Shown: positions 11,791 through 25,600 of the stretch, piece after piece
How the letters are laid out: each line of letters starts with the position of its first letter
Numbering within the stretch: position 1 is the stretch's first letter
From: Pisaster brevispinus
Lineage: Eukaryota > Echinodermata > Asteroidea > Forcipulatida > Asteriidae
Length of the DNA stretch: 64,000 nt
Assembly: GCA_023634235.1 (NCBI GenBank)
Contig: JAMKCF010000022.1
Location: 6,812,541 to 6,876,540, forward strand
Direction of reading: 5' to 3'
Program-made: the position numbers and the translations under genes
The notes under the pieces: generated by a model
The model's input: only the letters and a program-made list of their open reading frames with translations
Database searches by the model: none
Told to the model about the DNA's origin: nothing

Positions 11791-13678
11791 CCGCATAACT
11801 CATAATTTCGATCAAATTTACATCCAAAAAGTAGTTCAACTTAACAAGATGTACTCTAAGTATGGTGAAAACTGCTCATCAGGACTCAACAAAATTCACA
11901 TATTCTTCTTAAATTTAAAACAGTATAAATTTCCTTATGTTTGCGTTCTTGAAAATTCATTAAATATGAAATCTTGCTAGCGCGTATGGATATAATTACC
12001 CGTGCATAATGCATGCTTTATGTGGGAATCCCAGGATGATCATTGCACTTTAATGAAAGAAATAATCAAGAGACCAACTAAAATGATTATACAAAACAAT
12101 CTCTCTCAAAATAAATTAATAAAACATGACATCTTACTCATTTGTTTTATGACAGCACTGTGTCACCTTAATTTAGTAATTGTCAGACTTGTGTAAACTT
12201 GAAGCAATTTTGGAGGTCATCAGCATAGGCAAGGTGCCTTTATTGACGCAAGGGCTGATGGGATATATTTTGGTTACCTTCCGAGCTCCGTTCGAAGTTC
12301 AGCAGCAGCTAGGGCTGTAAAAAAACGAAATGCCATTGGGTTGTGTAGTAAGACGAAACCAAAATATTTAAGATTTTCTGTTTTTGCATCGATTCTTCTC
12401 AACTATGGCATTTTAAATTAATCGATTGGTATCAGAATCGACATATCCTTGTGGAGTCATCTTCAGATCAGAAATCGGGCCTTGAGATGTAAGAAAATCC
12501 GACATTTTAATTTAGAATTATTTTTAAAAAAATTATCATTTTTTTAATCATTCAAAAATGACACTGGACTGTGTACATCTAGGTATTATTATAAATGTGA
12601 AATGATCCACTGATCCACACTGACAAAGTGACAGATTAAATGCCTATCTCATCGGTACTGACTACTGTGTCCATTGGACAGACCATAGAGAACTATGGAG
12701 AGACGTTAACATTGGTCCTAAACTCTTTAATGCAAAATGATCATAACTTGAAAATCATTGTATGATGACCATGGTCATGGAGGGGGTTCCTCCAGTCCAT
12801 GGTATGAGATGACGACAATCTATTCATCTCTCTGCTTGTGTTTTTTGGTTATGGATGTGTTTGATCGGACGTATAATCATGGTTTGATTGAGGTCATGGG
12901 ATTGGACTATTGAGTATTGTTTCACAAGCTCTTGTTGAGGGGTTGAGTCTCGTTTGTTTTAACATGTGTACTGAAAAAGAATTAAATCAGAAGAGTTTAT
13001 CATCTTGATGATGGGTCAGGTAGAACTTTTTGTTGATAAATTAGTTTTTGATTGATTGATGATGGTTTATTTGTAGTCTCAACCATCCGTACATCAGTAC
13101 ATATAAAATAGTGCGAAATACTCAAGAATCCCACTGAATTATTCATTTCATAATTAATTCATGGAGGTATTTGCCATACTTTTCACAGGCTGTGTTTGTT
13201 TAGGCTGTAGGTCCTGGGCCTATTGCCATGTATGATGTTTATTGCCAACGCCAGCGCCAGCGGTCATTCAAATAACGTACGTAACGTTAAGGCCTGGAAA
13301 TGAAAAGCACTTTCGTACTAGTGAGCTCATCTTGATCAAAGGGCAAATTTGTTTACTTCCAACCCTTGTTGCCAAATGCAATTCGGTCCGTCCACACCAT
13401 CCAGACGCATGCGTGAAGTTCGAGAACCGAGTCACAGATACCAGAACAGGTGTTCCAATTAAACAAATTTGCCCCTTGAACAAGATGACACGTGTGAAAG
13501 TGATTACTGAACGGTTAATGCAGACATGTCAGATGCAAATTGTCTTTTTGAAATCACATTTTATTAAACAACCAAAAATGTTTAATTTTATTTCTCAAAA
13601 ATGTTTGTGTTTGCTAACTGTGAAATGGTGTTCTTTTAACTTGACTGCTAGTGCTAGTGCCAAACCAGAGTTACCAAA
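11790..13678. other. Intergenic interval between divergent CNOT3 and CEP131
   Basis: No supported coding exon. It should contain the CEP131 promoter and any 5' untranslated exon, but I cannot place them. A foldback segment (13327-13488) lies near its right end. Confidence 0.5.
13327..13488. repeat. Foldback with 29 bp arms and a central ACGCATGCGT
   Basis: Arms 13327-13355 and 13460-13488 are inverted with two mismatches (core GGCAAATTTGTTTA). The self-complementary ACGCATGCGT (13405-13414) sits almost at the centre and resembles an NRF1-like GCATGCG site. It may be a MITE or part of the CEP131 upstream region. Confidence 0.6.
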
Positions 13679-16600
13679 ATGGACCTCAGCCTCACTGGAT
13701 CCCAGATTTCTTCGATCAAACGACCTAGCTCAGCAGGAGGCAGACCAGGATCGAGCAGTGGAGGTCGCCAGGGTACCAGTGGAGGTCGCACGACACCAAA
13801 GACATCCAATCATGTGCGGACCAGCAGTAGCCAGAGCAGCGTGGTTAGTGGCGGGGGTCATGGGTCATCTGCAAGGAAACCAAGCCCAGGGAGAAGCAGA
13901 CCGGAAAGGACTTCAACGAGTGTAAGGTTTTTTTCAGAAGATGTGCTAACTTTAAACCCCCCAAAACTATAACACAAACGAAGATTTAAACATGTTGGCA
14001 TGAATTGTTTAATAAGTGGTTTCTTAATTCCTATGGTAGACTTACATATTTTCCATCTTTTTTTGTTTTGTTTTGTAGGGAGTAACCAACGGACTGGTAA
14101 TAAATTCCTCATCTTCATCAAATGGAAGACACAAAAGAGGTAGGAATTGTTGAATTGTCATAAAATTAAAAACAGTTTTTGCATCTGCACAGTAAACTCT
14201 TTTTTATTAGTTAGTTGTGTGCACAGTTGCAGGCATGCCCCAGCGCAGAACTCCCCACTGTATCTGCTCTGGCTTCCCTTTCCTGCAGACAGAAAACACT
14301 CTGTGATGATGTATGACAATCAAGGGTTTTCATGCTTGATGGTCAAGTCACATTGTAACAAGAAGGTAGAAGGCAAAGAATCTGGATTGAAGTTCTTTCT
14401 TTGAGTGTAAATCTAGATGCAATTCCTGGTTCAATTTGTTACCGTTAGATTTGATTTACTAATAAAAACAATTATCGTACCCACTTGCCTCTCCAAAAGG
14501 GAGATTAACCCTCCTACTGTCTGATCAATTAACATTATCTAATGAGGTTTTGATTGATAGATTGACTATGCAAGCCTACAATGTGGTATCATGTGGTTTT
14601 TGCAAACACACTACACACTAAGAAGTTCTCTGTACGGTTAATCAACCTTACACAACCCAAGCAATTGAATGGTTTCAACAAATGGATGGTCAACTCAGCT
14701 GGTAAATGTTACTAAGGTAGTCAGTCAGTCTCCTGACGATGACTAGAGCAAGCTAGTTGAAACGTCGAGACCATAAGAACTCACTCCGCGGCAGTGAAGT
14801 TAATAACGAGAAGTCCCCTCAATCCACTAAGCAAAAGTAGTAGTCTCGGCCGATTTCCTACCCTCCGCCCAGGTAGTAGTTAATAAGCAGGACAGTTCTT
14901 TTCAGAACTAAGTAGTCTCCCGAATTTCCGAAAACTACTCCGCGGCAGTAGAATAAAGCAAGATCTAGTTCCCAAAGAACAAATCTACACAGCGAAGTAG
15001 ATATACACATGGTGTTACCTCAAACTGAATAAACATTGATACCTCATCATGCAATGGTTTTAAAATAATTTATTGTAGAAGGGTTAAAAAAGCAATGTGA
15101 TAAATTGTAATGTGTACTGATGTCAGTATATGTTTTGTGTTAATTAGCCTCAAGTCATAACGCTGAGTTAAGTCATCGCAGTAACGCCAGTGAAGACAGC
15201 AGTGGCGTCTCAGCACGTAGCCGGGAAGCTCCCAGGTAAAGTGGCCATTAGAACCACCCGTTAGGTTTAGTCTCAATACAAGCTGTTTAAATACATTTAT
15301 TACACGCTACTTTATGCCTTGGATCATGCAAGACTATTTGAAGGATTATTGACCATAAGCTTCTCCTGCAAAAGTCTCTTCAGGAAGTTGTCTGACTTTG
15401 TAGGATTTTCATTTCATTTCATTGATTAATTCTGGTTGTGAAGCCAAGGATTCTCAGGAAAGCAAACTTAATCACTGTACTAGCCAAGAACCCTGAGGAG
15501 AGAAGATAAGGATGGAAGTTTCAATTTTAGATGTGGGAGGAAAACCTCAGAGGTTTATTCCAGGGAAAACCCACGCAATCAGGTACATGTAGGGACTAAA
15601 CCCAATCCACATAGTGCTCCCGGCGGGATTTGAACCGGGGTCCTAGAGGCGGAAGGTGAGGAAAGATACCACTACGCCAACCCGGCCAAGGAGTTAAATA
15701 CCAATGTTCCTAAAAGATATTATTTTTGTTTTTGTTTTTATAGTAGCAGTGCTACAGATTTCCTGGCCCTATTTGACAGCGGCCATCAGCCGGTCATCAA
15801 GAACCGATCCAGTAAACCCAAGAAGGCGCCAACTCGTAATCACTGGAATGAACCTGTGAGTTCCCTATCTGGAAAAAAAACAACAACAACAAATTGTGCA
15901 CAAAAAACTTGTGATGGTCAACCCTTACTCTGTGCTGGTGTCCTATGGAAATCTGTCCCCCCCCCCCATATGGGAAATTAACATTGGCTGGTTGAGGTTT
16001 ATTCAAAAGAGGGCGCTATCAGAAGAAATTAATACACAGTTCGCCGTATGGGGGGACAGAATCTCCGGGGGGACAGAATCTCCTGCCACATTGATTCAAA
16101 TTGGCAAAAATATTGGACTAGTTGTTTAGGTTGTGACTTTACCAATGCATGAATGAGTGAAGGGAGGGTAAGCATGGGCGTATTTTGGGTAAGGGGTAAG
16201 GGTAAGGGGGGCAGAGGGGTTGATTTGCCCAAAATTGTACACATAAGTACCATTTTCTAAAACAGAATAGAGGTGTTTTTTTGGCTTCCTCTGGCCAATT
16301 TGTTTTCTTCATGCTGTGCCCTTATTTTCCCTCACTGTTTTGCCCGAATTTGGGAAGGCAGTTGTCCTGCCCCCCTGGGTCCTACGCCTATGAGGGTAAG
16401 GTATCTGTCTTTTGGTCCAGTCCTTCCCCAAGATTTGATTTCTCTTATACAAAATCGTTTAAATATTTAAGATGTTTTGTGGATGGTCTGTTGGTTTAAG
16501 ACGTTTTGTAAACTCTTTTAATTTTACAGCCATCAGGAAGAGCCTTTGCTATTCCTTCAAGTGCAAGGAGCAGTAGCACAATCGACTCTTACACTCTCAA

Positions 16601-19600
16601 CAGTGGACGGCATGACACATCCCGAGATACATCTCGGGGCGCCCCCGCCCTACAACTCAACGCGCACACCACACTCCTCTCCAAACAAGAAAACCAAAAA
16701 ACTTCTCCCCAGTCGGTGGACGCCATGCACTTGTTGAAAAACTCCATGAACACCAACAATACAAATTTAGACTCTACTCCACCAGCAGCTGCCGGGGATG
16801 CCCAACTTGTCAGCAGCTCTGAGAAGAATTTCCGAGCCTCGAGCCCCCGGAAAACAAGTAACACCACAAGCAAGCGTTTAGCACTTTCAACCCCTCGAGA
16901 GAATGACTCAAGAAACAGTGCTAGGTCTCCAAGACGAGACCAAGTTCCACCCTCACCAACACATCCTGTTGCTGAAACTTATATAGAGTCGGTGAATGAA
17001 GCAGCTTGTAAAATTCAGAGGTGGTATCGGACAAATGTTTCAAAAAGGCAAAGGGACGGCGAGGAGGAGATCAGGAAGATCTTGAATCAGAAGAGACGAG
17101 AGAGAGAGGAGCTGCTCCAACAGCAGCAGAAAGAGGAGGAAGCCGAGCTGCGGAGGGAGGGAGATAAGAAGAGGAGCAGAGAGGAGAAGGCACGGTTGGC
17201 GAGACATGCTGCAATAGAGGTAGGTTTATCAAGAGATACTCTTCTGATAGTTTGATTCTGCTGGTTTGGTCAAAGCTCGTAAGAGAAGCTCATGTTGACA
17301 TACTTGTTAGAAGAGGCAAGGGGTGTTTGGGAAAAATGATAATGCAGGTTTTTGTTTTTTACAGGAGCTTCAGAGGAAACGAGAGGAGAAGGCTAAAGAC
17401 ATCCGTGAGAAGGCGGAAGAGGAGATCCGATACCTCCAAGCTAGTGGCAAGGTCTCTAAGAAGCCTGCCCCAAAGCCTCGACCACGAAGCTCTAGCAACT
17501 CCAGCAGGAAACAGCGAGGGGACTCTGTGAAGACTCCCCCCGAACAGGCGACGAGTAGTAGGACCCCAGATGAAATGATGGGGGCAGTAGGAGGAACTGT
17601 TCCACGACCGGCCACTGCCAGCAGTGTTGGCAGAAAGGTGGATGAAATATTTGATGTGAGTCTGGTTGAATTTTAATCACAGCAACAGGTTTTATTTTAT
17701 AATCCAGTTGTCATTTCTAGTGTTTGGTACTTCTACTCCATGACTGCTAGAATCGCGATAGATATTTTGTTTTTCTCTGCGCCTGGAACATCTAATTAAG
17801 TTGAACTTTGGGCACTAGAAATATTGGTTATTATTGTTTTGATAAGCAGTGCTGAATTTTTTCTTTTCCACTTGACCACTTGATGCTGGGTTAAGTGTAT
17901 ACAAGCAAAACTTTCAAGGACACAGAAACAGAGGCCTGAAGAACTCATTTCTAAAATGTCAATGGGATGCCGTCAGCAGAGGTGTATATATGTTGGAACT
18001 ATTTTTGAGTTCAAGATCAATCAAAATTTATTCCAGAAGTCTGAAAACTAATCCAACGTAGGAACCTCTTTGGAAAGTGGTTTTGAGATGTCAACAAACG
18101 GCAAAATCAGACAGGTTTTTTCTTTATCATCTTCATCCAATAGGATCCCTCGACACATAGAACACAACAAACTGAGGATGAACCATCAGGAACACCAAGT
18201 GTAGCTGCCACTAAGACCACCCTTACTGATCTCTTAGATACTCTAAAGCTCCTAGAAGAACCCGTCAAAGTTCCTAGCCCCTCAGATAACAAGAAGAAAG
18301 GACCAGCTTGGCGTAAGAGTTATTTTTAGATTTTGTGTGAATTTTAAGTGAAGTTTTTTAAACGCACATTTTTCAAGAATCACGAAAATAGGGGAATGAC
18401 CTAACCCTGGAGGACTACCAAATACTACATTGATGTCTTGGGTATTGGGCATTGTTCCCAGAGTGGCAAATTTTAATCCATGTATATTTCAAATTTTTCC
18501 TCTCAAAAGCTGTGGATTTCACCTTCAATGGACATTTTGGATGAATACATTATTGGGCGCCGTGGTTTGAAAGTCAGAAATTCCACGTCTTATGGAAAAA
18601 TCTAGCACACAACGTGAACAAAGTTTGGTTTATTATTATAGCTTTCTGGTGAAGAAAGGAACTAAGGAACAATCATGAGCAACAAGCACTGTAACCCCTA
18701 GACCTGAAGATACATGTGTAGTCTCCGATCCAAAGCAAGGTTTGATTTCGGGTCCACAGATGTCAAAGGCTGGGAAGAAACCACTAAGCCAACCTGAGTG
18801 CCTAATTTTATAAATGTGTTTACTGGTAAACATATTTGGTGGTTACTATAGCAGAAAAATATGCGGAAGCAAAATAGTATTTCATAAACAATCAAGAATA
18901 TATCGTCGCGTCGGTGCAAAAACATATCTTGATTTTACACGAAAATGCTCCAAACAAGAATGTTGTATCTCGGTGCGTACTTGATTTGTGTGTACATCCA
19001 GGCTATTTTAAACGAGATACAACATTTTGACAATTTCATACTCGCGTGTAATGCAAGTACTATTGTAGGAGATACAATGTTTTTGCACTGATACGATGAT
19101 TTGATGGTGCGTGAATGCTCATTACAGTCACACCACTGACTTTGTTACCTTTTACCTCACTCTCAAATCCTAGTGGACATCCTTGATGACAGAGAAGAGG
19201 AGGATGATGAAGATGCTCCTGCTCTGTCTCATCGTCTGGCTGCAGAAAGACGGGAGGTGTACCTCTCAGCAGAGAACATCCAACAGATCTCCGGCAAACC
19301 CAAACCTAAACCAGCAGGACCTAAACCGTCCGAGGGTGGACCTAAGGTTGGGTCCCAGCATGCTCTACTAACAGAGGATAAACTCATGTAAGAATGGGGG
19401 AAAATTGTAATCAGCTCTTTCTTTTTAGTTAAAACAAGTAAAAAAGCAGGTGAACTTTGTGGTGCTGTTTAGAAGATAATATCGTCGCTTCATGCATAAA
19501 TTTCGTATCTAGGTTTTGCAAAAACGTTGTATCTCGCACACAAATTCTTGACATTTTGTTTTGTGTGTATATTCGAGCTATTTTAAGCAAGATACAGCAT

Positions 19601-22600
19601 TTTAAGTTGAGTGTGGTAAGGCTCTATATAAGAAGTGCATATTGTTAGATTATATCAACATTTTGATCAAACACCACCCCTCTGTCCAACTACTTTCCAA
19701 TTAGGAGCATCATGTCATTCCTTGATGAAGTGGACCAGGCCGATAAGGAGGAGATTGTCAGCCAAGTCATGCAGGTCAGTCAACAGTCAAGTCAGTTACC
19801 TCAAGTAGTGTCCTTTTATTGTGGGTAGAGTCAAATTGTGGGGCAATCTCAAATGAAAGTTTGTTACTTCCTTGACTAAAGGAAAGCAGCCATCTAATGT
19901 TTGGCTTGCTGCAGATTGCGCCACGGCGCACATGGTGCTATGTAAATATATGGGTCTTACAAATCAAACAATGCTCCGCATACCTTTTAGAAAAAAATTG
20001 AGCGCTTTCCTCGGGTGTGATGTTCAGGGTGTATAAAAAAACAAACAGGTTTATCCGACTTCCATTTGTGTGTCCGTAAAAGTTGTGCATGTATTTGCAA
20101 AACACTGCGCATACATATTAAACGGCAGTAACTACTACAACAAGAAATCTAGAATAATAAATTATTGTTAAAAATACAGAACACCCGAAAGAAAAACTTT
20201 AAAATTTGAACCTGCCTCAACCTCGCAAAATGGTTCCAATTAGAAAAAATCCCCAAAATCTGTTTCACATCTTTCAGTCTCAAGATCGTGATGCCTCAGT
20301 CGTCAGTCAGTCCGTTCTGGTCGTACCATCAGCGGCTGAGCTACAGAAACTTGAGCAGGCATCAGCGGCAGCTTCTGAAGTAACCAATACCGTCTTATCT
20401 CAACGGTTACAGCTGGACGAGAAAGACCGGTCTGTGAAGATGCTGCAGAAAGCCCTGGTGAGTCTGGACGACCTGGATGCTGTAGAGGTCATTGTATTAA
20501 GACTTGTTTATCTTGGCCATCCTGTTGATCCATTCAAACTGAGGCTGGGAGGACAAAGTAGTCTGGTAACTTCTAACAAAGTAGCAATCTCAACCTCACT
20601 TGATGTTGTGTATACAGGGCACATGACAAAGATCTTGTCTGGGCGTTTACAAACGTCAACCATATTCATCTGTCCTTTAAGACAATTTATCTATTGACCT
20701 GTGAGAATTTCATTGATTCTGTTGCAGAATCAGCAGCGAGAGTTGACCATCCGTCATGCCAAGGAGCAAGAGAAGGAGATGAAGAAGAGACTAGGATTAC
20801 AGAAAGAGGAATATGAGAACACCGTCAAGAGACATCTCTCATTTATTGATCAGGTGGGTATAGTTATTGATAAGATGGGTATATTTATCGATTAGATGGT
20901 ATAGTCATTGATAAGATTGGAGTATATTTATTGATTAGATTGGTATATTTATTGATTAGATGGTTTCATTATTGATTGTGCGGGTTTCATTATTGATCAA
21001 GGGGATGAATATGTTTGTATGTGATAAGGTGGGGTTTGATAAGAGAAGGCAGTTCGTCGCGGTGTTTCTGGCAGTGTCAGCTGAATGCGCCTCAGCACCT
21101 TGTAAAACCTTACAACGTGTTACATAAATGGGTCTCAAAATTCAAAGACCTTTAGAAAATAACATTAGGCGCTTTGAAACACATGTAGATAAAGCACTAT
21201 ATTAAAAGCTATTTATTATTTTACTATTAGTCATTAGTAGGATGGAACTAATAATTTAATTTTTGTTGTTGATTGATGACAAAAGCTGATTGATGACAAG
21301 AAAACACTCAGTGAGAAATACGACACAGTGGTCCGGGACTTGAAGCAAGTGGACAAGAAATACTCGACAAAAATCAAAACAATGGAAGATACGTAAGTAC
21401 AGACCATGTAACCGGTGACATCGCATATTGACAAAAGTGCTGCAGAGCCTGGACTTCCTGCAGGCTCGATTTGTATACAGCTCAAGGCACGATTTGTACA
21501 CAGCTCAGTGGAAGAACACATCAAACCTGACATTTTATGGAAAGTGCCCAGTAGTTTTTTTTTCTTCAAGTTTGTGAAAGTATGAAGAAACTGCGAGTCA
21601 AAAACTTGCTCAGTTGTTACTTTCTACAACTGTTGATTTTATGTGGAAATTATGATACAATATTTTTCATATGAGCAGTATCTTGCCTGCAAGGAAGTAC
21701 CCTGGTATGTACAAGGTCAATCTTCTTTTGCTTTTCATTTTCAACAAGGTGGCATTTTCTTAAAGTCATGTTGTTCAATCTGCTTCAAGATTTCGGACAG
21801 ACTTTTATCAGACTCTTTGAACCAGAATTATGAAATGTTTGCCCAAGTTTCAAAACAAGGCTTCAGAATAATTTACTTCAAACATTTTCACATGTAAATA
21901 ACGGCTAAAAAAGGTCAAAGTAGAGTGTCAAAATGACACCCAGATACGTGGTCATATGACTCGGACTTGGACTTGAGTCCAACTCCAGTATGACTCATAC
22001 TTTGACTCGAACTTGAGTCCAACTCGATTCACATTTATTGAGACTCGGAGTCAAGTCTAGATGGCAAATGTCCCAAGCTCTGACTCGCCAGTCTGGACTC
22101 GGACTCCACGATTGTGACTCATGACTTGAAGTTGGACTCCACCCAAATGACTAGGACTCAACACTGAGGACTCGGACTTGGACCCGAGGATTGAGGACTT
22201 GAATACCAGACTACCCAGACACTCCTCTGTCTTTAAAACACCTTGACAGTTTTAATAATACTAACATCGTTGTATTCTGACAGACATAATTCAGAGTTGC
22301 AGAAAGTGAAAGACGTCCAAGCAGCTGCAGAGAAGATAAGGCGGGAAAAATGGATTGATGAGAAGACTAAGAAAATCAAGGTAAAACAAGTCAAAGATGT
22401 CATAGGGTTTACGTTAACATAAAGATAAACTCTCTGTGAGTTGTGGTAGTTCTGAAAAGAACCAATTGTTTTGGGTTGAACAAAGGGAAATTTACTGTGG
22501 CTGTAATTAGTGCGTTCTTGGGAATACAGCCAGATTTAATGAAGGAGAATTAAGTAGCTTTGTCTCCTCTGCCATTTCAGGAAATCACGGTCAAAGGTCT

Positions 22601-25600
22601 AGAGCCTGAGATCCAGCGCCTTATTGCCAGCCACAAGGCTGAGACTAAAAAGATCAAAGCCATCCATGAGGCAGAGTTGTTACAGTCGGAGGAGAGGGCA
22701 GGAGGGAAGTATGTTCGACACATTGAGGAGCTTAGAGATCAGCTGGCAGAAGAGAAAGAAGCTGCTTGTGCACGGGAACGAGATCTTGCAAAGACAAGGT
22801 GGGACAGAAATACTAACATTCTTATATCAAATACGGAGAAATGTTTCATGCGTTCTGGCACTTGAAATGCGTTAAGAAAATGGGTGAGAGCCAATGCTGA
22901 CAAAAAAGTCTGAAACTGGGATCCAGAATGAAATGATGTCATATTCACCTTTTGATAGCCACTGCAGTTAAAGATTCCAAGGAGCTTCTGGGAACAGTAT
23001 TAAAAGAGTATGACTTATTTTCTTTGAAGAAAAACACTGTTCTGTTTACAAGGCAGACTAAAAAAGTTTGAAATCAGATAAAAGTCGGACATTTTTTATC
23101 CCTGAAAAAAGGGGCGATTGAAAAACTAAGAACCGTTTTATTGAAACTCTCTGCCATTGGTGGATCAGATGTACAGAAGCAGCAATATGGGAGCAAAATT
23201 GTGGGTTCATTACCCTCATTAGATATGCAGATAAACTTCCACAGTATTATTAAAAAAGCATTCAAGTCCTGCAGGGTTTTAATGAGGTATCATGAGAAGA
23301 AGATTGAGGAGGAATTTCATTAAATCCATGTCTCCTCTATCTTGTAGATATGAGAAGCAACTTGAGCAGGAGGAGGCTGCCTACCAGCAGCAGAGGAGAC
23401 GACTGTATGCAGACATACAAGAGGAGAAAGAAAGACTTGCTGACCAGGCCAAGAGACAGCGGCAAGAGATGGACAGGCTGACCCTCCAGATGGAAGATAA
23501 TAACCGTAAAGGACTGGGAGCTATGAAGGAAGAGTTTGAACAGGCCAGGGATGAGCAAGAACGAAGGCACAGGGTGGGTACAGGGGAAGTCAGTGGGGGT
23601 GACAAGGTGGAAGGGGTGTAAGTGAAGGGAGCTATGAAGGAAGAGGTTGAACAGGCCAGGGATGAGCAAGAACGAAGGCACAGGGTGGGTGCAGGGGAAG
23701 TCAGTGAGGGTGACAAGGCGGAAGGGGTGTCAGTGAGGGAGGGTGTCAGTGAAGGGAGCTATTATGGAAGAGTTTGAACAGGCTAGGGATGAGCAAGAAT
23801 GAAGGTACAGGGTGGGTACAGGGGGAAGTCTGTTTTGGTGATAGGGAGGGGTGTCTGTGAAGGGAGCTATGAACAGATGAAGGAAGAGTTTGAACAGGCT
23901 AGAGATGAACACAAATGCAGACACAGGGGGAAGTCGGTGACGGTGATAGGGAGGGAGGGGTGTAAGTGAAGGGAGCTATGAAGGAAGAGTTTGAACAGGC
24001 CAGGGATGAGCAAGAACGAAGGCATAGGGTGGGTACGGGGAAGTCAGTGGGGGTGACAAGGTGGAAGGGGTGTCAGTGAAGGGAGCTATGAAGGAAGAGT
24101 TTGAACAGGCCAGGGATGAGCAAGAACGAAGGCACAGGGTGGGTACAGGGGGAAGTCAGTGAGGGTGACAAGGTGGAGGGGTGTCAGTGAAGGGAGCTTT
24201 GAAGGAAGAGTTCGACAGGCTTTGGGTGATTAAGAATGCCAATTGAAGGCTTCCATGGAAAATTCTAATGCCATTATTTGAGGCTGATTTTGATGTGCCT
24301 AATGCTTGTTTACATTGTCAGGCTGAGGTTCGAGAGCTTGAGGAGAGACTGAAGATTGAAAAAGAAGCCTGGGAAGAAAATTACATGAAGAAACAGGTAA
24401 AGATAAACGTGTTTGCAAGCAAGCAAATAAATTGATGAAGAACTCTTTTGAAATCTTGCAAAGGTATAAAATACCATGAGAAAGGTCCCATGGTTAATTT
24501 TGTTTCCTTCGACTTCAAAGCTGTTTTTCTGGTTTGTTCTGAGATGATTACAAAAATTACAAATTGTTTTGGCTTTGAATTGTTAATATGATTTATCGTA
24601 ATAACACTGGGTTCATAAGCCGCGTTCGCATTGGACTTTTGGGTCTGGTAACTTACCGGGCTGGTATGTTAACTTACCGGCCGGTAAGTTAACAGCTGTT
24701 CGCACTTGGATTAATTTGTGTCCGGTAACTTACCAGGGACACAACGTAGGTTGACAAATTAGATTTCGAAGGGTCGCACTCCCTGACCGTTAAGTTACCG
24801 GCTGGTGCGTTCGCATTGGACTTCTTGTCCCTGTTAAGTTAACATTGTTAAGTTACAGCGACTCGAATCGGCCTGTTAAGTTAACAGCGCTGTGGCGGTA
24901 ATTTACCACCCCGGTAATTTACTGGCTGTTCGCACTTGGACTTAATATCGGTAAGTTAACAATTTGCGGCGGTAAGTTTTAACCATTTTAAGTCCAATGC
25001 GAACGCGGCTTTATATAGCGCTTTATCACACCCCTAGGTGTATCAAACATCAAAATCCTCATAATTTGTTTAGCAACAGGATATGCAGAGCTATGTTTTT
25101 GAATTATGAGACCCATTTATGTAGCACCTTGTAAGGGTTCAAAGGTGATGTGAAGCAATCTGCAGCCCTTCTCTTAATGATAAAAGTACACTGGGTTCTT
25201 ACGTGCATTACACAACACTCAGGACCTATGGCTTTACGTCCCATCTGAAGGATGGAGTAAATTGTGGTGTGTTGCTCAAGGATGCAAGTGCCATGACCGA
25301 GACTCGAACACACTGTGCATAACACCAGGGTCCAATTTCATAGAGCTGCTTTAGCACAGAAGTAGCTAAGCACAACAAAATTATGCTTAACAAAACAAGG
25401 CAACCAACCAAAATAGCATTCCACATGCGCAATCTGTGACTGGTGTCCTGTTCATTTATGCTCAGCAGAACATTTTTAAGCAATATTTGCTGCATCTCTA
25501 TGAAATTAGAGAAGTTGAGTCCAGTGCACTAGACCACTAAGCAAAAGAAAATTATGCTTAACAAAATGAGGCAACCAGCCAAAATAACATTCCACATGTA

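Noticed and set aside
11780..11980. Open frame starting at the ATGGCGGCGGAC after the YY1-like motif
   Set aside because: No homology, no clear donor; the ATG is part of a promoter-type AAGATGGCGGC motif.
13242..13925. 227-codon open frame beginning MPTPAPAV
   Set aside because: It overlaps the CEP131 first exon in a different frame and resembles no protein I know; the other frame (MDLSLTG) is supported by homology and splicing.
23337..23924. Antisense open frames over the CEP131 minisatellite
   Set aside because: They are complements of the exon and its repeats, with repetitive low-complexity products.
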